Shown in pieces: positions 18,293 to 25,673 of a DNA stretch of 64,000 nucleotides. Location of the stretch: assembly GCA_034436355.1 (NCBI GenBank), contig DAOTVQ010000002.1, positions 1-64,000 of the forward strand. Reading direction: 5' to 3'. Positions within the stretch are counted from its first letter, which is position 1. Every line of letters begins with the position of its first letter. The position numbers and the translations under genes were made by a program. Source of the DNA: CP2-2F sp034436355 (GTDB lineage: Bacteria; Chloroflexota; Anaerolineae; Aggregatilineales; UBA2796). The notes under the pieces are model-generated. The model had not been told where the DNA came from. It searched no databases and worked only from the letters and a program-made list of their open reading frames with translations.

Positions 18293-19711
18293 ATGCCCGA
18301 TTTGCGTGATTTTCTCGAAATTCCCTACGACGAACTGGAAGAACGCAACCTTGCTGCCAAGGCGCAGCGCCAAGACCGTACCCCACTGGATATCCTCCGT
18401 GAGGAACGGATGCGCTACCTTGCCGATGAAAAGCGCATCAAGGCTGTGACGGTCTGCTTCACCGACCTTGAAGGTCGCCTCCATATGCTGGACTACGATA
18501 AGAAGTTCCTCTTAAAAGCGGCTGATAACCTGACCTTTGACGGCTCGTCCATTCGCGGCTTCTCTCAGCAATCCGAGTCCGATCTGCGCCTAGGCATTGA
18601 CTGGTCGGCGTTCTATTGGCTGCCTGCCGATGTCTTCGGACCAGGCAAGGTTTTCGTGTTTGGCGAGGTGCTGGAACGCGACGGTTCGCCCTACATCGGC
18701 GACATACGCTCTGTGCTGAAGCGCTATTTGCAGGGGTTGTTTGAGCAGCACGGCTACACCTGTAACGCTGCCAACGAGATCGAAGGCTTCCTGTTCAAAG
18801 GGCAAAATGCCGAACAGCACTACTTTGAGACAGGGCGCTTTGAGTTCGTGACGACCAGCGGCTACTACCATTCGCTGCCGGGCAGCCCGCTGCGCCAATT
18901 CATTGACCTTGCCGCCGAAGTGCAGCGCGCCATGGGCTTTGCCAACGAGAAAGATCATCCCGAAGTGGCACCTGCTCAGTTCGAGATGAACTATTCCTAC
19001 GCGGAAGCCTCTATCGCCGCCGATCAGGTGCAGCTCTACAAGCTGCTGTGCCGTCAGGTTGCTTATAAATTAGGCGTGACTGCCAGCTTCTTGCCCAAGC
19101 CGCTCACTGGTGTGAATGGCAGCGGTATGCACACCAATCTATCCGTCTCACAGAACGGTACTAACCTGTTCTACGCCGCCGATGGTGTGGATGGCATCTC
19201 ACCGCTCGCTCACGATTTCATCAAGCGCATTTTGAACCACGCGCTAGACATCTGCCTTGTGCTGAATTCGAGCGTGAATGCCTACCGCCGCCTTGATCCG
19301 CACTATGAAGCGCCCAACGAGATCAAGGCATCGCCCATTGATCGCGGCTCGATGATCCGCATTCCAATTGGTAACGAGCGCTCAGCGCGTATTGAGGTGC
19401 GCTCCATTGCACCTGATGCTAATCCATACCTCGCCTTCTTCACCTTGCTCAAGACGGGCTTAGAAGGCGCACTGCCAACACAGCTTCCAGCAGGCGCAGT
19501 GCTGCCTGATAACATCTATGATGCGATCACCTCTTTCAGTGGCAGCAGCTATATTGGGCAGTTGCTCAGCCCTGAAATTCAGGCGCGCTACACCGCTCTC
19601 AAGACCATGCAAGCAGATCGCTGCCCGCGTCGGCTTGGCACGATCATCAAGGTGCCTGAAATTCAGTATCACCACGAAGTGACCAACCAGTACCTGTGGA
19701 GCATGTTCTAA
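18293..19711 (+). CDS. glnA: Glutamine synthetase
   Basis: The 472-residue enzyme condenses glutamate and ammonia with ATP. Visible motifs are DGSSIRGF, EIEGFLF (metal-binding Glu), NGSGMHTNLS, NAYRRLDPHYEAP and RIPIGNERSARIEVR. In the NGSGMH motif the second His usual in GS-I (MHxH) is Asn. I do not see the adenylylation Tyr motif of enterobacterial GS, so control is probably not by that route. A strong intrinsic terminator follows the stop by 9 nt, so the gene is monocistronic. Confidence 0.92.
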   Translation: MPDLRDFLEIPYDELEERNLAAKAQRQDRTPLDILREERMRYLADEKRIKAVTVCFTDLEGRLHMLDYDKKFLLKAADNLTFDGSSIRGFSQQSESDLRLGIDWSAFYWLPADVFGPGKVFVFGEVLERDGSPYIGDIRSVLKRYLQGLFEQHGYTCNAANEIEGFLFKGQNAEQHYFETGRFEFVTTSGYYHSLPGSPLRQFIDLAAEVQRAMGFANEKDHPEVAPAQFEMNYSYAEASIAADQVQLYKLLCRQVAYKLGVTASFLPKPLTGVNGSGMHTNLSVSQNGTNLFYAADGVDGISPLAHDFIKRILNHALDICLVLNSSVNAYRRLDPHYEAPNEIKASPIDRGSMIRIPIGNERSARIEVRSIAPDANPYLAFFTLLKTGLEGALPTQLPAGAVLPDNIYDAITSFSGSSYIGQLLSPEIQARYTALKTMQADRCPRRLGTIIKVPEIQYHHEVTNQYLWSMF

Positions 19712-19720
19712 TGCATCTGC

Positions 19721-19753
19721 AAGACGCTCGGTGTGTGCCGAGCGTCTTTTTTT
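19721..19753 (+). terminator. Intrinsic terminator of glnA
   Basis: An 11-bp perfect stem, AAGACGCTCGG (19721-19731) with CCGAGCGTCTT (19738-19748), encloses a 6-nt loop and runs into a T tract ending at 19753. It also separates glnA from the convergent CARDB gene. Confidence 0.92.
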
Positions 19754-19761
19754 GCCTGCGC

Positions 19762-21801
19762 TTAGCTACCTAAACCAAGCAGCCCTAGCAGAATGCGCCG
19801 CAGCAAGTCGTTTGGGCGGGGTGTGGGCGTAGGTGTAGGCGCGATGGGCGTCGTTGGCGGTTCTTCGGTGGGAATTTCGGGCGGCGGCGTTGGCTCTGCC
19901 ACTTCGGTTTGGAAGGTGTAGCGCAGGCTGCTCTGCTGGCGCAGTTCGTCAATGTAGGCGATGGTGAAGGTCACTGCTAAAGTGCCGCCTTCCAACGGGA
20001 TGATCACCGCGCTCACGGTTGTATCTTCACCATTGTTTAGGCTGCTCAGTGCGCTTTTTGCGCCTTCCACCACCGTACCGTTTTGCGCTTCAACGGCTGC
20101 TTCCAGCAGGCTGAGGCGCTTCTCGCCCGTATTCACAATCTCTAGGGCAAGAGGCAGCGGTTCACCGCCATTCACGTTAGGTGGCAGTGGGCTTTGCAAG
20201 CGCACTTGCAGAGAAGGCGGCGCAACCACCACCACACTGGCGCGCAGGGCATCTTGGGTGGGTGTGCCATCGCTGCGCCGAATGTAATTGAGCGTGATCG
20301 GCAAGCCATAAATGCCGCTATTGGTCGTGCCATTCACAATGAACTCTTGCACAATTTGCTTGGTCGTCGCGCCGATCTCGATGCTGCCGATGTACTGTGA
20401 GCCGCCGCTGCCAATCGGCGCAAAGTTATCGCTGCCACCGCTGCTGCGCCCGCCGCCGCTGCCATCCGGCGTGCTAGGCGGCGTGGAGTCGACCGTGCCA
20501 AAGGTCAGCAAGGTCTCATCAGCAGCGCTCGTCCCAACATTCTCAATTTCTAGGGTAAGCGTGAAGCGTTCGCCGGGCGCCAGTTTTTCCTTGCTCAACT
20601 GGTAGCTTTTAATCAGCAGCAGTGGGCGATCTACCACAGCACGCGCAATGTTGATCGTTAGGCTGGTTGTCACCTCTTGCGTCTTATCTTCCACCACTGA
20701 GCTAATGGTGACGGGCTGCGGCTGGGCGCCAACCTTTGCCGCACTGCTGGCGATCATCCTTACGCGCATTTGGCGGCGCTCACCGGCTGCCAAATCGCCC
20801 ATTGGGAAAGTGTTGCCTTGCGCGCCTGCCAGCAGCACGCCGCTTTCGCCTGTAAAGCGCAGCAGCACTTGGCGCGCTGTTTCATTGCCGTTGTTGGTCA
20901 GTGTCAGGTCAAGCATGACAGGCTCACCGGGCAGCACAGGATCAGGATTCACGCTGTACTCAGTTAACGTAACCTGCGAGGCAAGCACCACTTTCTCAAC
21001 CATCACACTCAGGAAGGCTTTGTTGGTGTAAGGCTTGCCTTCCATATCCAAAAAGCTGAACGTGATCGGGATTGGGTTGGGTCCGCTAGGCGCGTCCGCA
21101 GCGGCAACAACGTTCAATGTGGCTTGCGCCTTGCCGCCAATCGGAATATTGGGCAGCAGCACTGCCGCTTGCCCATCGGCAGGAAAGAACTTTGCGCCGC
21201 TCTCAATGGCAACGCTGACTCCGCGTGCGGTGCGGTTGCCCTGATTAACCACCTCAAAGCTGAGCGAGAGTGCATCGCCGGGTGCCACTTTGGCAGGCGT
21301 GGCGCTGAAATTCTGCACGACAAGCGTCGGCTGACCAGGGATGAGCGTTGGTTCAGGTGTTGGGCTAGGTGGCGGCGTTGGCGTGGTTGGCGCGGGCAAG
21401 ATGACCAGCGGATCGGGTGAGAGTGCTGTGCCGCCAAGCGGATCGATCACCTCAATGCCATACTGCCCTTGCGGCAGCGACTCCGGCACTTTGCCGATCA
21501 GGACGCCATTGCTCACCACAGTCGTATCAATCACGCCAAAGCCGATCAAGCGAAGGCGCGTGTTCGGCGTGAAGTTGCCGCCGTAGACGGTTAGGCTGCC
21601 GCCCTTGCCTTCGGTCAGCAGGCGCGGCTCGGCACGGTAGGCAAAAATCGGTCCGCTGAAGGTTGGGATGCTTGGCGGCGTGCTATCCTGCGCGCTGATG
21701 CGCCCAACAGGCAAGCTGCCTAATAACCACACCATGCCAACCAAAACAAAGCTGAGCGACCCAAAGAGCGCGGCGCGCCGCGCACGCGAATCAGACACCA
21801 T
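19762..21801 (-). CDS. Secreted or anchored CARDB/IPT-type repeat protein
   Basis: The 679-residue protein has an N-terminal signal or anchor (about 11-37), an IPT/TIG-like domain (GGSLTVYGGNFTPNTRLRLIGF, shortened here), then a Pro/Thr linker. Four to five CARDB-like adhesion domains follow, each with a form of APGDALSLSFEVVNQGN. A second Pro/Thr-rich linker and a weakly hydrophobic end (LLRRILLGLLGLGS) close it. There is no LPXTG motif. It is likely exposed on the cell surface. Its start overlaps the end of the ABC ATPase gene by 11 nt. Function beyond a structural role is unknown. Confidence 0.8.
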   Translation of the reverse strand: MVSDSRARRAALFGSLSFVLVGMVWLLGSLPVGRISAQDSTPPSIPTFSGPIFAYRAEPRLLTEGKGGSLTVYGGNFTPNTRLRLIGFGVIDTTVVSNGVLIGKVPESLPQGQYGIEVIDPLGGTALSPDPLVILPAPTTPTPPPSPTPEPTLIPGQPTLVVQNFSATPAKVAPGDALSLSFEVVNQGNRTARGVSVAIESGAKFFPADGQAAVLLPNIPIGGKAQATLNVVAAADAPSGPNPIPITFSFLDMEGKPYTNKAFLSVMVEKVVLASQVTLTEYSVNPDPVLPGEPVMLDLTLTNNGNETARQVLLRFTGESGVLLAGAQGNTFPMGDLAAGERRQMRVRMIASSAAKVGAQPQPVTISSVVEDKTQEVTTSLTINIARAVVDRPLLLIKSYQLSKEKLAPGERFTLTLEIENVGTSAADETLLTFGTVDSTPPSTPDGSGGGRSSGGSDNFAPIGSGGSQYIGSIEIGATTKQIVQEFIVNGTTNSGIYGLPITLNYIRRSDGTPTQDALRASVVVVAPPSLQVRLQSPLPPNVNGGEPLPLALEIVNTGEKRLSLLEAAVEAQNGTVVEGAKSALSSLNNGEDTTVSAVIIPLEGGTLAVTFTIAYIDELRQQSSLRYTFQTEVAEPTPPPEIPTEEPPTTPIAPTPTPTPRPNDLLRRILLGLLGLGS

Positions 21802-22543
21802 CGGTGAGTATTTCCTCTGCTGGCTGTGCCAGCCCTAAGCGTTCATCGCCAATAATGCGCCCATCTTTCAGGCGGATCATCCGATCAGCATATTTGGCAA
21901 CGCCCTCATCATGCGTCACCACTACAATCGTTTTGCCGTTCTTTGAGCAGAGCTGGCGCAAAAGTCCCATCACAAGCGTGCCGGTGCGGCTATCTAGGGC
22001 GCCGGTTGGCTCATCGGCAACCACAATTGGCGGATTGTTAAAGAGCGCACGGGCAATCGCCACGCGCTGCTGCTGACCGCCGCTAAGCTGGTTTGGGCGA
22101 TTATTCAGGCGATCACCCATCCCTAAAAAAGTGAGCAGCTTCGCGGCGCGTGCTTCGCGCTCTGGGCGCGGCATGTTGTTAAAAATGCCCGGCAGCGCCA
22201 CGTTTTCAAGGGCAGTCAACGTGCCGATCAGGTTGAAGGATTGAAAGACGAAGCCGATCATCTCGCGGCGGAAGCGCGCCAATGCCTCACCACCGATCCG
22301 ATCAACGGGCTTGCCGCCAATGATGATCTCGCCGCTGCTAGGACGATCTAAGCCCGTGAGGACGTAAAGCAGTGTGCTTTTGCCCGAACCACTGGCGCCC
22401 ATGATTGCGGCAAACTGCCCACGCGGAATCTGGATGTTCACGCGATCAAGCGCCTGCACTTGCTGATCGCCAAGCTGAAAAACTTTGCTCAGGTTGCGCC
22501 CAACAATGTAGGTTGGGTCGGCTGTCCGTATGGCATTAGGCAT
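21791..22543 (-). CDS. ABC transporter ATPase, MacB/LolD type
   Basis: The 250-residue ATPase has Walker A (GASGSGKST), the Q-loop (GFVFQSFNLIG), the signature LSGGQQQRVAIARAL, Walker B (IVVADEPTGALDS) and the H-loop (VVTHDEG). The PTGALDS form and short length are typical of MacB/LolD/FtsE-like ATPases that work mechanically on surface or periplasmic partners. No FtsX/MacB-type permease is next to it in this window; its operon partners are a Yip1-like protein and the CARDB protein. Confidence 0.93.
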   Translation of the reverse strand: MPNAIRTADPTYIVGRNLSKVFQLGDQQVQALDRVNIQIPRGQFAAIMGASGSGKSTLLYVLTGLDRPSSGEIIIGGKPVDRIGGEALARFRREMIGFVFQSFNLIGTLTALENVALPGIFNNMPRPEREARAAKLLTFLGMGDRLNNRPNQLSGGQQQRVAIARALFNNPPIVVADEPTGALDSRTGTLVMGLLRQLCSKNGKTIVVVTHDEGVAKYADRMIRLKDGRIIGDERLGLAQPAEEILTDGV

Positions 22544-22562
22544 AGGCGGTTTACCAACTGGA

Positions 22563-23423
22563 TTAGGGTGTGTCCGTCGGCGTATCAGTGGGCAGACTGA
22601 TCACTTCAGGCAACGGGATAGGTGGTGCGCGCAGCGTGCCACTGGCAATTGGCGCAAAAACGGCGAAAAATGCCCAAGTCAGGGTGACGAACAAGGCAGC
22701 CGCCCTGCCACCGCGCAAGGCATAGCGCGCACCCAGATAGATCAGGACGAGCATCCACAGCCCAAAGAGTGTTAGCTGCGCCAACGCTGCATAAATTACA
22801 TCGCGCAGGAAGGGCGTGAAGGTATCAAAGCCTTGAATATCCTTCACCAAGCCGCTTAGCCCTTGCGCGCCGACCTTGCCGCCGTTGCTGTAGTAGAGCA
22901 ACTGTACGCCCGCCATGATTGCAAAGGGCAGGCTCGCCCAGATCGCCACTTGCAGATTGATGCCGAAGGGCGGCGGCAGACCACGCACCAACGAGACAAA
23001 ACTCAGAAGCAGGCTGAGCGCAAACCAGCCGAAAAAGAGCCCGCTGGCAGCAACCATACCTGTGATAATCGTATCAGCGGCATCAGTGCCATTGCCAGCA
23101 GGTGCATCCCCGCCAACATTCGGCGGTGCGCCTTCAAAAGGCGGTGCGCCACCGCTTCCCTCAAAAGGTGGTGGGCTGTCTACAATGTCTTCACTGGGTG
23201 GTGCTGCGCTGCTCATTTCAGCTTGGCGCACACCGCTGGCGCCGATTAGGAACAGGATCAGGATAGCAGCCCACAGCCACACCCGTGACTCTGGCTGCGG
23301 CACGGAAAGCACACGAAAAAACAGCACAGGCTGCAACAATACCATACGAATATGCCCAAGCAACCCACGCGGACGGCTGCGTAACACGATCTCGGTTGTG
23401 GAACGGTGTGCTGGTGTAGACAT
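22563..23423 (-). CDS. Yip1-like multi-pass membrane protein
   Basis: The 286-residue protein has a hydrophobic segment near residue 60, a low-complexity loop rich in Pro, Gly and Phe (PPFEG repeated, about 85-130), and four further hydrophobic segments. The arrangement resembles Yip1-domain proteins. The loop is probably extracytoplasmic. The start is uncertain: ATG 23423 (MSTPAHRS) is preferred, but the frame extends to 23504 and includes an ATGATG near 23456. The stop lies 20 nt before the ABC ATPase start. Confidence 0.65.
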   Translation of the reverse strand: MSTPAHRSTTEIVLRSRPRGLLGHIRMVLLQPVLFFRVLSVPQPESRVWLWAAILILFLIGASGVRQAEMSSAAPPSEDIVDSPPPFEGSGGAPPFEGAPPNVGGDAPAGNGTDAADTIITGMVAASGLFFGWFALSLLLSFVSLVRGLPPPFGINLQVAIWASLPFAIMAGVQLLYYSNGGKVGAQGLSGLVKDIQGFDTFTPFLRDVIYAALAQLTLFGLWMLVLIYLGARYALRGGRAAALFVTLTWAFFAVFAPIASGTLRAPPIPLPEVISLPTDTPTDTP

Positions 23424-23543
23424 GCGTTCAGTTGTGATTCTCCCCACGCTCATCATACCATAGACGGCAAGCCTGAGTCTAACGGTAGGCAAACCGTCTA
23501 CCAAGCGGTGTGTGCGCGTCAGGTAGGTGTAAAAGGGATGTTG

Positions 23544-23577
23544 AGAAGGGAAAAACCGCTGTGGGCTTTTCCCTTCT
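23544..23577. terminator. Perfect inverted repeat downstream of the sortase gene
   Basis: AGAAGGGAAAA (23544-23554) pairs perfectly with TTTTCCCTTCT (23567-23577) around a 12-nt loop. It lies 25 nt after the sortase stop on the minus strand and could reduce read-through to the Yip1 gene. The T tract after the stem is weak on both strands, so its terminator role is a proposal. Confidence 0.5.
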
Positions 23578-23601
23578 TTCTACACTCTTTTGAACAGTTT
23601 C

Positions 23602-24714
23602 TTATTTTAGGACGGCAAAAACCACAATGCGCCGCGTGTTGACGCGATAGGGGTAGCATGAGATGAGGGTGAGCCGCTGTGTATCGCCGCCGCCTGCCAA
23701 CACCCAAACATCGGTTGGTGCCACGATCTGATGTCCTTTGATCACGCCGCGATCTGTGTTTGGCTGTACCACATAGGTATATTCCTTCGTCCAAGTGCTG
23801 ACAATGATCTCATCACCGGGTTGCAGGCGGTCTAGGTGGCGAAAAATCTCACCGTAAACGTCGTTGTGTGCTGACAGCACCATGTTGCCACGCTCGCCGG
23901 GGTTGGCACTGCCGATGTGGTGTCCCACGCCCAGCTTGAGCGCTTCCCAGTCATCGCCCGTCACGATTTGGCTATCCACGCCGATGCGCGGAATGCGAAT
24001 GCGGACGGGGCCCTCACGACTGGGCGTTGGGCGCTGCACGGGCAGAGCAGCCGCCAGGCTGACAAACTGATCGCGGTATTGGGCTGGCACCTCTTCAAGG
24101 TTAAAGACTGCCTCATCGTCACGGAAGGTGTGACCGCCGGGCAGCACGACCGCTGCAATGTTGATGATCGGCGTTGGGGTGGGTGGCACGAACTGAGCGC
24201 GGCGGGTTGCCTCTGCTTCCGCTTGCAGGGCTGCCGTCTGCTGCGAAACTTCATCAAAGGATTGCAGCAAGCCAATCACCAGCCCAATCAAGCCGACCAC
24301 AGCCACAACCTCCACAAGCGTAAGTGCAGCGTTCCAAATGTGCTTGCGCTGTTTGCGCGCTCGAATGGGATCAGGCGGTGGCTGAGTGCGGCGGCTGGCG
24401 CGCTCTTCTAGCTCATCCTCAAAGGTCACATCGGCAAAGTAGTCAGCACGGCGTGCCATTGGCACAGCCATCGGCGGCGGTGAAGCAGGTTCAGGCGCAG
24501 CCTCAGCAGGGTTGGGCGAGTCGGTGGGAACGGGCGCAAGGTGCGGGGCAAGGCGCTCTGCGCTATCCACTTCAATTGGGCGTGCGCCAGCGATGCGCCG
24601 TCCTTTGCCTTCATAGGTCTGAAGGCGGGCAAGGCGCGCCTCGCGCTTGCGAATGGCGAGGATGCGCTCTAGTTCTTCAATGGAGATTTCGTCTACGGGG
24701 CGTTTATCACGCAT
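23602..24714 (-). CDS. Sortase (class D/E-like transpeptidase)
   Basis: The 370-residue protein has a long cytoplasmic N-terminus (about 1-125, with acidic and Pro-rich parts), one membrane helix (about 130-152, VEVVAVVGLIGLVIGLL), and a C-terminal sortase domain. The catalytic His is in LSAHNDVYGEIF, where most sortases have GHR, so the residue after His is Asn. The nucleophile Cys is in LTLISCYPY, and the Arg is in NTRRIVVFA. It should join surface proteins to the envelope. No obvious sorting-signal substrate is in the window. It begins 10 nt after a GAGG. Confidence 0.88.
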   Translation of the reverse strand: MRDKRPVDEISIEELERILAIRKREARLARLQTYEGKGRRIAGARPIEVDSAERLAPHLAPVPTDSPNPAEAAPEPASPPPMAVPMARRADYFADVTFEDELEERASRRTQPPPDPIRARKQRKHIWNAALTLVEVVAVVGLIGLVIGLLQSFDEVSQQTAALQAEAEATRRAQFVPPTPTPIINIAAVVLPGGHTFRDDEAVFNLEEVPAQYRDQFVSLAAALPVQRPTPSREGPVRIRIPRIGVDSQIVTGDDWEALKLGVGHHIGSANPGERGNMVLSAHNDVYGEIFRHLDRLQPGDEIIVSTWTKEYTYVVQPNTDRGVIKGHQIVAPTDVWVLAGGGDTQRLTLISCYPYRVNTRRIVVFAVLK

Positions 24715-24733
24715 GAGAGAACTACCTCAGCGG

Positions 24734-25606
24734 CTATAGGCGTTTCGCTGCGACGGCGAACACCTCACGTTCAAAGAACCAGCGGAAAGGCGGCAGCCGA
24801 AAGACTGCGCCGCGCAGCAGGTCGATCAAGATTGGATTTTGTCTCCCTTGCGGCGGCGAATCCAACCAGACGCGGCTGCGGAAGCCTGCCTTGGCAAGCG
24901 CACGCCGCAGACTGAGCATGGATTGCTCGTTGACATGCACCTCTTGGTTGGCGCCTACCAGAAAGGCACGCGGATTGGCGGGATAGCGCGCCCCTTGCCC
25001 GATCAAGCGGCGGAAGGCGCGCACGAGCGGATAGGCATAGCGGTCGTACCAGACGTTCGGTGCAGTGTGGACGATCAAACGACCATCAGGCTTCAGCACA
25101 CGGTGAATCTCGCGCAGTGCCTCGTGCAGCTCCCAAGGGTGCAGGTGTTCCACCACATCAAAGAGCAGCACACGGTCAAAATAGCCAGTTGGGAAGGGCA
25201 GCCGTTTGGCGTCAGCCTGAGCAACGCCTGTTTTGCCGGGCGCGCCAGTGGTGTTCTGCACAATATCTTTGGAGAGCTGCACGGCAACAATGGCATAGTC
25301 AATGCCATAGGCGTGTGCGCCAAGTTTGGCGCAGTGCCGCAGAATTTCGCCGCGCCCGCAGCCAACATCCAGCACGCTCATGCCCGACTCGACAGCGGCA
25401 AGCGCAAAGGCAGCGCTCAGACGGCGCGAGAGATGGTCGCCTTCGCTCTGCACGAACTCATCGTAGCCTTCACAGGCGGTCAGGAAATATTCTTCGGTGT
25501 AGAGCGCCGATGAGACGGGCTTTTCAGGCGCGTGGGTAGACGTTTGGTGCGTGTGCTTTTCCAACGGAACATCCGAATTTTCTAGGTTGTGAAGTCGGCT
25601 GAGCAT
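24734..25606 (-). CDS. Class I SAM-dependent methyltransferase
   Basis: The 290-residue enzyme has motif I as VLDVGCGRGEILRHC, an acidic motif II (YGIDYA), and the late segments RVLLFDVVEHLHPW and EIHRVLKPDGRLIVHTAPN, typical of UbiE/Methyltransf_11 proteins. The substrate is unknown. The start is uncertain: the frame is open far into valS, and possible starts are ATG 25618, ATG 25606 or TTG 25564. A TATAAT box overlaps ATG 25606, which would favour TTG 25564. It ends 19 nt before the sortase start. Confidence 0.8.
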   Translation of the reverse strand: MLSRLHNLENSDVPLEKHTHQTSTHAPEKPVSSALYTEEYFLTACEGYDEFVQSEGDHLSRRLSAAFALAAVESGMSVLDVGCGRGEILRHCAKLGAHAYGIDYAIVAVQLSKDIVQNTTGAPGKTGVAQADAKRLPFPTGYFDRVLLFDVVEHLHPWELHEALREIHRVLKPDGRLIVHTAPNVWYDRYAYPLVRAFRRLIGQGARYPANPRAFLVGANQEVHVNEQSMLSLRRALAKAGFRSRVWLDSPPQGRQNPILIDLLRGAVFRLPPFRWFFEREVFAVAAKRL

Positions 25607-25632
25607 TATAGCAAGCATTGTGGTGTGGGCAA
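25605..25632 (-). promoter_or_regulatory. Candidate promoter of the methyltransferase-sortase genes
   Basis: On the minus strand TTGCCC (25632-25627) and a perfect TATAAT (25610-25605) are 16 nt apart. The -35 box begins inside the T run of the valS terminator. Confidence 0.5.
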
Positions 25633-25666
25633 AATGTGCGCGGATGCTTTTTGACATCCGCGCACA
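25631..25666 (-). terminator. Intrinsic terminator of valS
   Basis: A perfect 12-bp stem is formed by positions 25666-25655 and 25646-25635 with an 8-nt loop, followed on the minus strand by TTTT (25634-25631). It lies 7 nt after the valS stop. Confidence 0.8.
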
Positions 25667-25673
25667 GATGAGA

